DNA of 64,000 nucleotides from Desulfobacterales bacterium RIFOXYA12_FULL_46_15 (GTDB taxonomy: Bacteria > Desulfobacterota > Desulfobacteria > Desulfobacterales > Desulfobacteraceae): positions 1 through 64,000 of the forward strand of contig MGTJ01000018.1 in assembly GCA_001799395.1 (NCBI GenBank), given 5' to 3'. How positions within the stretch are numbered: the stretch's first letter is position 1; every line of letters begins with the position of its first letter. The position numbers and the translations under genes are program-made. A model generated the notes under the pieces. That model saw only the letters and a program-made list of their open reading frames with translations, did no database searches and was not told the origin of the DNA. Positions 1 to 8,291 of the stretch are shown here, in pieces.

Positions 1-56
1 TATCCCTTCATCCAGTAGGGGCTGTAGAATATTTGATCTGAAAATGTCCGCTTCCA

Positions 57-263
57 TCATTTGCGGGTCGGCGCCGGAATAGGTTTTTGCGAAAAGCGGT
101 TATCACGCAACAATTCATATGGTGTACATCCTTTTTCCGCTCGATTATCCTTATGACGCAAAAGGCGAACATCTTTCAAATCAAAGTTATTCGCTTGTAA
201 GATCGTATTAAGCATTATGAGTATATTATTTCCCCTGTAAAATTGTAGAATCAAATAAAGCAC
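57..263 (-). pseudogene. Fragment resembling the N-terminus of a GIY-YIG nuclease-family protein
   Basis: Segment 'NTILQANNFDLKDVRLLRHKDNRAEKGCTPYELLRDNR' resembles the N-terminal region of GIY-YIG family proteins as I recall them; the ORF then ends after a short unrelated tail with no nuclease domain. Confidence 0.4.
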
Positions 264-268
264 AAGTC

Positions 269-397
269 ACCCAACGCGCCCTTCACCCGGCGGGCGGCGA
301 ATAAGGAAAACGGTTGATAAAATGAAAGAGGTTGAATGAAGACAACCTCTAATCAAGGCGCGCTGTAGCCCGATCGGGTGAAGGGGGCTTGTTAAAA
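269..397 (-). mobile_element. Putative integron attC recombination site
   Basis: Minus-strand R' GTTGGGT (275-269) fits GTTRRRY; R'' TTTTAAC (397-391) fits RYYYAAC at 6/7. Perfect 11-bp inner inverted repeat cccttcacccg (279-289)/cgggtgaaggg (375-385), asymmetric R-L spacers, internal agaggttg/caacctct palindrome. Length 129 bp. R'' overlaps the stop codon of the upstream ORF. Confidence 0.72.
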
Positions 398-1282
398 TGA
401 TTCATTATTTTCATAATTTGAGTCAATATGCTTTGCAAATAATAATACCTCATTAATAAGTTTTTCCACTTCTGATTTATCTATTATTATTTGATCTCCT
501 TGAGTTGTTTTACCGCCTCTATGAACTAAATCATGTCTTTTGTGTGCAGACTTTATTAATGTTCCAATATCTTTCGGAAACTCAATGCTTAATGTGATCC
601 TAAACATAGGTTTAAGTTTAGGAAGATTATGCCATAGTAGATTAACAAGGTACTCTTTAACGTGACTTTTTAAGGATTCTTTCTTAATGAAAATTTCTGA
701 TAGAGAATATTTTTCATTTTTAAAATCAGGATTCGACTCAACAAATTTTCTTAAGTTAATTTCACTTTGATCGATTCTTCCGATAAAAAATTCGGACAAA
801 TATGCTTCAAGCGTTGTTATCACATTGACATAAATCATCTGTAAATAAGTCTGTTGGAGTGTTCCATCAATTTCGATAGCAATAAGCTTAGTCAATTTTT
901 CAAGGGAATTTTCAAGTTTGATTAGGGCATTTTGTGCTGTATCTACAAAGTCGAAGAAATATTCATCAATATCTTCCATTTTTTGAATTCCAGACCAATC
1001 AAAACATTCTCCAGAAAGCTCACCCGCAAGCTCTTTAATTATATCTTCTTTAACAGCCTCATCAAATTCAGAGATAAGTTCTTCTTCAGCAGAATAAGGC
1101 CCACCAAAAACGAATATATATCCACCTTCACGACTATTGTATGGACACATATGGACAGGGTCTTGATAATTTTGATAAAACCATGTCCTCATAATTTCCT
1201 TTTGAAGTTTACAAGACTTATATTTTAATGATTCACGAGATATTCCTTTATAAATCTCCGGAAGATCATATCGTTTTGTCAT
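392..1282 (-). CDS. HEPN-like domain protein, probable gene-cassette ORF
   Basis: 296-aa ORF; C-terminal 'AHKRHDLVHRGGKT' contains an R-x4-H HEPN-type motif in a helical context; stop codon abuts the attC-like site. Confidence 0.6.
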   Translation of the reverse strand: MTKRYDLPEIYKGISRESLKYKSCKLQKEIMRTWFYQNYQDPVHMCPYNSREGGYIFVFGGPYSAEEELISEFDEAVKEDIIKELAGELSGECFDWSGIQKMEDIDEYFFDFVDTAQNALIKLENSLEKLTKLIAIEIDGTLQQTYLQMIYVNVITTLEAYLSEFFIGRIDQSEINLRKFVESNPDFKNEKYSLSEIFIKKESLKSHVKEYLVNLLWHNLPKLKPMFRITLSIEFPKDIGTLIKSAHKRHDLVHRGGKTTQGDQIIIDKSEVEKLINEVLLFAKHIDSNYENNESF

Positions 1283-1303
1283 AGATACCCTTTTATTTTA
1301 ACA

Positions 1304-1324
1304 ACAAGCCGCTCGTCGGCTTGT
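1304..1324. repeat. Perfect 8-bp hairpin between two minus-strand genes
   Basis: acaagccg-ctcgt-cggcttgt; flanked on the minus strand by CCAAC and GTTAAAA. Confidence 0.5.
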
Positions 1325-1368
1325 GCGTCTGGTTGGAATCAAATCAAGCAAGTCACTAAATCAACACG

Positions 1369-1656
1369 TCATTGACAGCACATAACAATTATAAGAAGCC
1401 TATCGGTATCGAGTGGGAATATTTCTGATAAGATCTCAGCCTTAACTTCCTTTCGCCATACACTAAGATCGTTGCCTTGCAGTCTTATAATTCGGTTCAC
1501 AAGCGTATCCATATTGTCAGAAAAACTCCCGAACTGACTTTCAAAAACATAATAATAGCCGAAAGACTTATTCTTGACACCTTTCTTAATAACCATTGAA
1601 TAAGCTAAAGATTTGACAAGATCTTCCTCCTCTTTAATCTTATCTTTCAGGCTCAT
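1369..1656 (-). CDS. Small protein of unknown function, third gene of an overlapping unit
   Basis: Likely start at internal Met 'MSLKDKIKEEEDLVKSLAYS' rather than the ORF-track start; overlaps the upstream gene by about 17 nt. Confidence 0.5.
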   Translation of the reverse strand: MSLKDKIKEEEDLVKSLAYSMVIKKGVKNKSFGYYYVFESQFGSFSDNMDTLVNRIIRLQGNDLSVWRKEVKAEILSEIFPLDTDRLLIIVMCCQ

Positions 1657-1996
1657 TGCGTTTGACCTCCGTAAGCAGCTTTTCTTTGACTTCAATAATT
1701 TTGTCGATGCCATGCCCCGAAATAGTAATAATTTCCTTGTCGCCTTCTCTTCTGATTTCACATTTAATTCGTTTCTTTACTAACCAATCATAAATGAATG
1801 GTATCACCAAAGCTAAAGCCGCTTTGCTTCCCTCGATTAATAACTCGGCGGGAAAATCAGCAAAGCCTGTATGGCTGCCAGGATGATCAGTCATGTTCAA
1901 ATCAAGGTTGTCTTTTTCTTTCTTCTCCAAAATACTTTGCAACAACGATTTCACTGCCCAATCTGGGACTCCAGCAAGTGATATGAAATATTTCAT
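1640..1996 (-). CDS. Small protein with effector-associated constant component (EACC1)-like architecture
   Basis: 118 aa; hydrophobic segment 'ALALVIPFIYDWLVKKR' followed by beta-rich 'KCEIRREGDKEIITISG', resembling the EACC1 layout; overlaps neighbours on both sides. Confidence 0.4.
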   Translation of the reverse strand: MKYFISLAGVPDWAVKSLLQSILEKKEKDNLDLNMTDHPGSHTGFADFPAELLIEGSKAALALVIPFIYDWLVKKRIKCEIRREGDKEIITISGHGIDKIIEVKEKLLTEVKRNEPER

Positions 1997-3363
1997 ATTG
2001 CCTCCATACTGTTGATTTCAATACCAAAGATGTGATTAAAAAAATCAGCAAAAGTATCCTTGTCGTTAAACGGCAATTTTGGTCTTAATCCGGTAATCCA
2101 GAACTCGGCGGCCAAGCATTTATAATAGCGACCGATCAATGAGCCTATCATCTGTGACGGGACACCATGCTTAGAATAACCATCGGAGTAAAAAACAAAG
2201 GGTATTTTTAATTCATCGATAAGGGGTGCTCTCGGAAATGCAAATGATGACGGATCATTTCTTCTCAAGCTGGCAGCTAACAGTTGTAAGTCCAGTATGC
2301 CACGGTTTTCAAAAGGTACATCGGTATTAGATAATCTTGGAGTATGCATGGCAATCCATTCCGGTTGAGGCCATCCCAAGTCTACGCATATGGCGTCTAC
2401 ATTTTCTCTATAACATAATTGTAGATCCGCAGTATTTATAGTAAGTCCCAGCCGCTGAAATGCCTCTGCTGCTCGAAACAATCTAATACTGGGGAGCAAA
2501 TCAAAGGGCGAAGGATTTGTAATAAGACAATTAAACTTTCCTAACGGTGTCATTAAGGATAGATCAGACAGAATGCGAAACGCATGCGCTCGTTCGATTA
2601 GAACGTCTGGAAGGTACCCTTCTATAGCACGGTAAGGCTCCGAGTAGAAGCTATCAAGTACAGAATAAAGTCTTGCATCGTGTTCCTCATTGCCTTCAGA
2701 ATTTAGAAGACCTTTTTTGACATCATCCGGCAATATCTTAAACGCTTCACTTGCTTCCTCTATTCGACCCATCAGTGATAGCTGATAAAATATAGCAGCA
2801 CATTCCATAATTGATTTGCTCCCAAACAAGCTACTTAGATGACCTCCCGTCTTAATATTGTCTCGCATCTCATCGATTTGAGGTTCTTCAAAGTGTTCAC
2901 TAGGCAAATGTTTTAGATCGACATACCAAGTTGGCAAAATATGTTCTGATTGAATTTTAAGGATCTTACGATAAAGAAACTGAAACATGGCTATCTCTTC
3001 CAGAGGGCCGCCTAACAGAAGAATATCTTTTATCCTTTGGCACATAGTGTTGATATATAGCGCACTACGGATGAGCAACCTGTTATGATCCCTTTCAGTT
3101 TGCATCCAGGTTAGCAGTGGTAATTTAGGGTTTCTTGATTCCTTAAGTAGTGCTCTCACATTTCCAATAATTGCGTCAGCCCACATATCTTCCAAATCTG
3201 AAAGAAATTGGCCACAGCTGGTTCCTATATATTGAAGGTAATGACACTGTTCATGCCCAAAAGCACTAAGATAGGGCAAATATTGAGGATCACTTTGGTT
3301 GCTTGGACAATTAAATATAGCCATTAGCCCCGATGGAATAAAATGACCTTTTGGTTCCAGCAT
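1993..3363 (-). CDS. Uncharacterised protein with an HExxH motif (possible metallopeptidase)
   Basis: 456 aa; 'FGHEQCHYLQYIGT' contains HEQCH; 4-nt overlap with the downstream gene. Confidence 0.5.
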   Translation of the reverse strand: MLEPKGHFIPSGLMAIFNCPSNQSDPQYLPYLSAFGHEQCHYLQYIGTSCGQFLSDLEDMWADAIIGNVRALLKESRNPKLPLLTWMQTERDHNRLLIRSALYINTMCQRIKDILLLGGPLEEIAMFQFLYRKILKIQSEHILPTWYVDLKHLPSEHFEEPQIDEMRDNIKTGGHLSSLFGSKSIMECAAIFYQLSLMGRIEEASEAFKILPDDVKKGLLNSEGNEEHDARLYSVLDSFYSEPYRAIEGYLPDVLIERAHAFRILSDLSLMTPLGKFNCLITNPSPFDLLPSIRLFRAAEAFQRLGLTINTADLQLCYRENVDAICVDLGWPQPEWIAMHTPRLSNTDVPFENRGILDLQLLAASLRRNDPSSFAFPRAPLIDELKIPFVFYSDGYSKHGVPSQMIGSLIGRYYKCLAAEFWITGLRPKLPFNDKDTFADFFNHIFGIEINSMEAI

Positions 3364-3575
3364 TATTGTATTCCTCTTTTATAGAAGCCTGCTTATTTAT
3401 CGAGATGGTGACTACATCTCTTCAGCCAATGTGCTAACAATCAATTGTACTGATCTGCATATCATGTCATTTCAAATGATACCCGACCGGAAACAATTGT
3501 AATCCCTTTCAGAAAATCAGTATCAGGATATGAAATCAGTGTAAAGAAAATATTGGGCAGGCTGATCCGAACCTG

Positions 3576-4898
3576 CTAACCTGACGAGGCGCCTGCACCG
3601 GGTTTTAAATTCATATTTTTAAGGCCGATGAGCGCATTTATGATGTTCTGCCAGAAGGGCGCTCCAAATGAAACAAGGAAGATGGTCAAGGTCAGGCCGA
3701 CAAGTTTTTTTATCACAAGAATCAGGGAATCGGAACGTTCTGCCTGCCGGATGGTGTTGAAATCATTTCTCCATCCAAGGGGCAGGCCTGTGGAATTCAG
3801 CCCCTCCATTTGAAAATTGATGGATTTTTTCTGCAATGCAATATACAGAGCGGTCAGTTTTCCATACTGGTCTTTTAAAAATTTTTGGCCGGTTTCAGCG
3901 GTAAGCCCGAACCCTTGAGTGTCCTTCAGAACAGCTTCAGCCTTGTCTTTATCGGCAATGTCGCTCAGCAAGGCAAATTCTTCGGCCAGTTGTTTTGACA
4001 GGGCCAGAATGCCTTCCCGGGCCTTGTCCGGTTCATCTGCCTGGATGGCCCTGTCAATAGCGTTCAAATCATCTGCCCTTAGGTCGTTTATTTTGGCAAC
4101 GGCATTGGCTGCATTGGCTACCATCAATTCCTGGGCCTTGGAATTGATGGAAAAATACTGGTAAATGCTGAAAGTATCCGCATTGAGTATGACCACTGAA
4201 CAGATACTGATGATCAGGGTCCATTTGAGCATGTTTTTTTTGTATTCGCCTTCTATCTGGACCAGCCAGGCATCAGCCTTGCTTTCAATCTGTACCCGGT
4301 AGGCAGATATCCGGGCCTCGAGTTCCCGGACGGCAGCATGGAATTCTTTGCAGACGTCCTTTATATCCTCAGGACGTCTGCTTTCAACATCATCAAATAC
4401 AGCCGAAAGCACTGCCAGTTTTTCAAGCAGTTCATGGATGACATCCTTATTGTTTTTATTGTACAGGTCCAACATGGAATCGATTTTCATGGCCGTGATC
4501 TTGCAGATCTGTTCCCCTAAGCGTTCTATTTTCAACAGGGCGGGGGCGGGTTTGTTGTCATCCAGCCCGGTCAGATCCGTTCCCATGATCTCCCTGAGTT
4601 TCTTTTTTGTGTCCTTTAGCAGCCCGTCGGCTTTGATAATGACCTTTTTGATCCGTTTGAGCCGCTCTTCAAATTCACCGACAAAGGAACCTGATTTGAC
4701 TCGCTTCCAGAACGGGGTTTCCGGCTGAAGGTCCTTCATCTGAAAATCGGTTTTGTACAGGTCTAAAAAAAATCTCTCCCATACCCCGGTTTTGAGTTTG
4801 AACAGATTTTTCAAGGCTTCCTGGACCGATTGGATCAGCATGGAAAAAACGATCAGAAACCCGATAAACGCAATCAAGGATGAAAGGGTGTCATTCAT
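3576..4898 (-). CDS. Membrane protein with a long coiled-coil/soluble region
   Basis: 440 aa; TM-like segments at the N-terminus, centre ('LKWTLIISICSVVILNADTFSIY') and C-terminus; lies just downstream of the patatin-like ORF. Confidence 0.65.
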   Translation of the reverse strand: MNDTLSSLIAFIGFLIVFSMLIQSVQEALKNLFKLKTGVWERFFLDLYKTDFQMKDLQPETPFWKRVKSGSFVGEFEERLKRIKKVIIKADGLLKDTKKKLREIMGTDLTGLDDNKPAPALLKIERLGEQICKITAMKIDSMLDLYNKNNKDVIHELLEKLAVLSAVFDDVESRRPEDIKDVCKEFHAAVRELEARISAYRVQIESKADAWLVQIEGEYKKNMLKWTLIISICSVVILNADTFSIYQYFSINSKAQELMVANAANAVAKINDLRADDLNAIDRAIQADEPDKAREGILALSKQLAEEFALLSDIADKDKAEAVLKDTQGFGLTAETGQKFLKDQYGKLTALYIALQKKSINFQMEGLNSTGLPLGWRNDFNTIRQAERSDSLILVIKKLVGLTLTIFLVSFGAPFWQNIINALIGLKNMNLKPGAGASSG

Positions 4899-4918
4899 GG
4901 TATATGCCTCCGTCTTTA

Positions 4919-5434
4919 TTAGGTTGAAGAAGGGTGATTGACATCCGGGTCATGGCTGGTGTCGTTCCACCATGTTAGATACCTCACGGTTGCATCGCTC
5001 CCGGATTTGATCAGATCGTTTTTCCTGTCATCGGCCATGTCAAATTCCGTTGTTCTGACCCCAAGCGTATCTACATAGATGGTCCTGTGCCAGTCATCGC
5101 TGTGAAGATGCTGATTGTTCTGGGCATCCAGGATGGTTTCGATCAACTGGAGGGTATAGTTCAGGAAATTGTCAATTTTTATGTGCTGAGGCTCCTGGCC
5201 GTCACGGAATATGGCGATTTCCCTTGCGGAATCCAGCCGGAATCCAAGGGTTTCCTTGTTATAGATATAGGGGCTGCTCTGGGGAGAGGCTGCGATAAAG
5301 GAGTCGTTCTGTTTTTTATAATGCTCCGGGATGCGCTTAAGGCTTTGATCTTCCAGGATTTTCATGACGCCGACATAGGCGATCCCTTTGACTCCGCCAC
5401 CTTCAAAAACCAGATTTCTAAACGGATAGTTCAT
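4919..5434 (-). pseudogene. Patatin-like phospholipase with the catalytic middle deleted
   Basis: N-terminal patatin glycine-rich motif 'LVFEGGGVKGIAYVGVMKILEDQ' runs directly into patatin C-terminal-type sequence 'LGFRLDSAREIAIFRDGQEP...HSDDWHRTIYVDTLGVRTTEFD'; no GxSxG and no catalytic Asp motif. Confidence 0.65.
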
Positions 5435-5614
5435 TTTCCCTCCTTTTTTATCATCATGGTTTGTGGTGCTGAGTCCCTTTGGTGTTCAACGGCAGGTCCG
5501 GCAAAAGATCAGAAAAATGAGACCGTTAAGATGAGTTATATAAAAGGAAATTTAAAAAATCAATGCTGAAAATCTGAAAAACCTTATTATTAAACAGTTT
5601 GGTTGATTTTTGGG

Positions 5615-5661
5615 TTGACAAAAAAACATTCTTGATGAAGAATGACAAACTCAGGTATCAT
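5615..5661 (+). promoter_or_regulatory. Candidate promoter/operator region of the eps locus
   Basis: TTGACA at 5615-5620, TTGATG (5632) and TATCAT (5656) hexamers, and a perfect 7-bp inverted repeat cattctt-gatg-aagaatg (5627-5644) in the only long gap before the co-directional gene run. Confidence 0.3.
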
Positions 5662-5697
5662 AAAAAAATACCATTAGCTTAAACCTCATTGGGTAAG

Positions 5698-5716
5698 CCC
5701 CCGGCTTTGCCGGAGG
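5698..5716. repeat. GC-rich hairpin in the leader of the first eps gene
   Basis: cccccggc-ttt-gccggagg, 7/8 pairs, between the TTG and ATG candidate starts of the Wzz-like gene. Confidence 0.5.
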
Positions 5717-5736
5717 TCATTGACCCGGGGAATACC

Positions 5737-7389
5737 ATGGCCGATCAGTTTCAATCTCAACTGCCGATTAAGCCTGATCAGATCCTGGAAATTATTATCA
5801 GGAGAAGATGGTTTATTCTTATACCATTTTGTATCACGATAACCTTAGGGCTTTTTTATACCCTGACTGCCGGTAAAACCTATGAAGCATCTACACTGAT
5901 TCTTGTACAACCCCAGAAGGTGCCGACCAATTATGTCAGGTCTGTTGTTACCTCTACGATTAATGAAAGAATCAATACAATTTCCCAGCAAATCTTAAGC
6001 CGGAGTAATCTGGAGAAAATTATAGACCAGTTCGGCCTGTTTGAGAAAGCACAGGGCATGTATCTTGAAGAAAAAGTGGCAGTATTGAGAAAACGGGTTC
6101 AGGTCAAGATTGAAAGAACAAGATCGGATGCAGAAGCTTTTTCCATAATTTTTCAGGGTGACGAGCCGCAAACCGTCATGAGAGTAGCCAATACCCTTGC
6201 CAGTTTTTTCATGGATGAAAATTTAAAGGTCAGGGAAGCCCAGGCAGTTGGAACTAGTGAGTTTTTAGACTCTGAACTGGAAAAAACCCGGAAAAACCTT
6301 GAAGAACGGGAGAGACAGCTCGCGGAATATAGATCACACCACATGGGTGGACTTCCTGATGAACTTGAAACCAATCTAAGGACCCTTGACAGACTTCAGC
6401 AACAGATCACCATAAGAAATGATGCATTAACACAAGCCAGGAATTCATTAAATATGCTTCAAACCCAGATTGCCCAGTCCAATGAAATGTCATCACAAAC
6501 CATGAATGATTCATTTTCTTCAACGGATTTTGGAGATGATTTTCTTAAGGCATCAGGGGATGAAGAAAGACTTGCTGCAGCACAAAAAGAATATGACCTT
6601 CTTTTATTAAAATACACGGAAAAACATCCGGATGCCCGCAGGCTCAAAAAAACAATTGATAAACTTGAAAAAAACATTGAAGAGAACAAAAAGAAAGCAG
6701 CAGAAACCGATCCTGAATCCGGTGGTAAAGCTAAATCAGGTTCTGATGATTTAACAAGCTCTATGCCTGATTATGCCGGCATGCAACAGCGAGCTCAAGT
6801 CAAACAAATCAAAAATGAAATCCAGAAAATAGAATCCGACATTGCAAATCTGGAACAGCAAATGAAACAATATCAGGCAAGAGTGGAGGATACACCCAAA
6901 CGCGAACTGGAACTTCAATCCTTACAAAGAGATTATTTAAATATTCAAACTGTGTTTAATTCCCTTCTGGACAGAAAACTTGAAGCAGAACTTTCCGTTA
7001 ATATGGAGAAAAAACAGAAAGGTGAGCAGTTCAGGATACTGGATCATGCAAGGCTGCCTGAAAAACCCATATCTCCCAATGTAAAACTGTTGTTTTTGCT
7101 TTCCATAGCTTCCGGTCTTGGTATCGGTGCCGGTGTCATCTTCCTGTTAGAGGTCTTTGATTCCTCTATCAGAAGAGAAGAGCAAATTGAAAAGGAACTT
7201 GATCTGAAGATTCTTGCTGCTATCCCGCCGATGAAATTGCCAAAGGACGAGGTTAAAAATAAAATCGAACTTATTATCTTTGCATGTTTCAGTGCCTATG
7301 CAATCATTTTTCTTACTTTCTTTGCAATTTTGAATTACAAGGGTCTTGATCGGACAATCAATTTTATTAAATCAATTGTAAGTATTTAA
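5737..7389 (+). CDS. Chain-length determinant protein (Wzz/GumC family), XrtA/PEP-CTERM locus type
   Basis: N- and C-terminal TM segments, long coiled coil, 'PEKPISPNVKLLFLLSIASGLGIGAGVIFLLEVFDSSI' proline-rich Wzz C-terminus; ATG at 5737 preferred to TTG at 5689. Confidence 0.88.
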   Translation: MADQFQSQLPIKPDQILEIIIRRRWFILIPFCITITLGLFYTLTAGKTYEASTLILVQPQKVPTNYVRSVVTSTINERINTISQQILSRSNLEKIIDQFGLFEKAQGMYLEEKVAVLRKRVQVKIERTRSDAEAFSIIFQGDEPQTVMRVANTLASFFMDENLKVREAQAVGTSEFLDSELEKTRKNLEERERQLAEYRSHHMGGLPDELETNLRTLDRLQQQITIRNDALTQARNSLNMLQTQIAQSNEMSSQTMNDSFSSTDFGDDFLKASGDEERLAAAQKEYDLLLLKYTEKHPDARRLKKTIDKLEKNIEENKKKAAETDPESGGKAKSGSDDLTSSMPDYAGMQQRAQVKQIKNEIQKIESDIANLEQQMKQYQARVEDTPKRELELQSLQRDYLNIQTVFNSLLDRKLEAELSVNMEKKQKGEQFRILDHARLPEKPISPNVKLLFLLSIASGLGIGAGVIFLLEVFDSSIRREEQIEKELDLKILAAIPPMKLPKDEVKNKIELIIFACFSAYAIIFLTFFAILNYKGLDRTINFIKSIVSI

Positions 7390-7405
7390 TCCGGGGGCAA
7401 TAAAA

Positions 7406-8278
7406 TTGGGTAAGATGTTTGAAGCACTGGAAAAATCGAAAAATGTGATTGCAGATAATGTCGGACAGACAAAAAGATCCCTTTCCGGTGATGATCAAAT
7501 ACAAAGGAGTTTTTCCGAACCATCAGTGATAACTAGTGATAAAGAAAAAAAAAAATCAATATCGGAAATTGATCCGAATCTTCCCCAAAACCTGGATTCA
7601 TCTCTTGTCACTCTCTTAAGACCGGATTCCATAGAAGCCGAACAATTCAGGCTGTTAAAGAATAATATCCTTTTTCCTGAAAAAGGGACACCTCCTCGAA
7701 GCATCATGATTACGAGTGCTTCACCAGGGGAAGGGAAATCCTTTGTCGCTTCTAATCTTGCAGTCAGTATAGCTCAGAACATAGACGAACATGTCCTTTT
7801 AATGGATTGTGACCTTCGTTCCCCTAAAATTCATTCCATTTTTAAATTGCCTCAAGGGCCGGGGTTAAGTGAATATTTATCCAAAGCAAAGCCGTTATCA
7901 TCATTGCTTGTAAAATCTTTTATAAACAAACTCACCATTCTGACAGCAGGTGCCAACCCCAAAAACCCTTCAGAACTATTATCCTCCGAGCAGATGAGAA
8001 GGCTTATCTATGAAGTGAGATCAAGATACAGTGACCGGTATGTCATTATTGATACTCCGCCGCCTTATATCACTTCTGAGGCAAACGCCCTTGTCAGGCA
8101 GGTAGAAGGGGTTATCATGGTGATTCGTCATGGGAAAACCCGGAAAAAAGATGTCGAGGATGTTATCAATATTTACGGCAAAGACAAAATCATAGGTGTC
8201 GTTCAAAATTTTGCTGAAAAAAGAACCGGTTATGGATATGGGTATTATAAATACGGATATGGATACGGCAATGATTAA
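7406..8278 (+). CDS. Tyrosine autokinase (BY-kinase, CpsD/CapB family)
   Basis: Walker A 'SASPGEGKSFVASNLA', Walker A' 'VLLMDCDLRSPK', 'VIIDTPPP', and a tyrosine-rich tail 'GYGYGYYKYGYGYGND'. Confidence 0.9.
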   Translation: MGKMFEALEKSKNVIADNVGQTKRSLSGDDQIQRSFSEPSVITSDKEKKKSISEIDPNLPQNLDSSLVTLLRPDSIEAEQFRLLKNNILFPEKGTPPRSIMITSASPGEGKSFVASNLAVSIAQNIDEHVLLMDCDLRSPKIHSIFKLPQGPGLSEYLSKAKPLSSLLVKSFINKLTILTAGANPKNPSELLSSEQMRRLIYEVRSRYSDRYVIIDTPPPYITSEANALVRQVEGVIMVIRHGKTRKKDVEDVINIYGKDKIIGVVQNFAEKRTGYGYGYYKYGYGYGND

Positions 8279-8291
8279 GGTCTCTTAAAAC

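Noticed and set aside
1304-1340. Hairpin acaagccg-ctcgt-cggcttgt with flanking CCAAC/GTTAAAA as a second attC site
   Set aside because: Only about 43 nt between putative core sites, R' lacks the terminal pyrimidine and spacers are very asymmetric; more likely a terminator-like hairpin or a decayed site.
4348-4728. 126-aa plus-strand ORF inside the 440-aa membrane protein gene
   Set aside because: Ser/Phe-rich shadow ORF antisense to a better-supported CDS.
5087-5569. 160-aa plus-strand ORF antisense to the patatin-like gene
   Set aside because: Opposite strand of recognisable patatin sequence; no family features; likely spurious.
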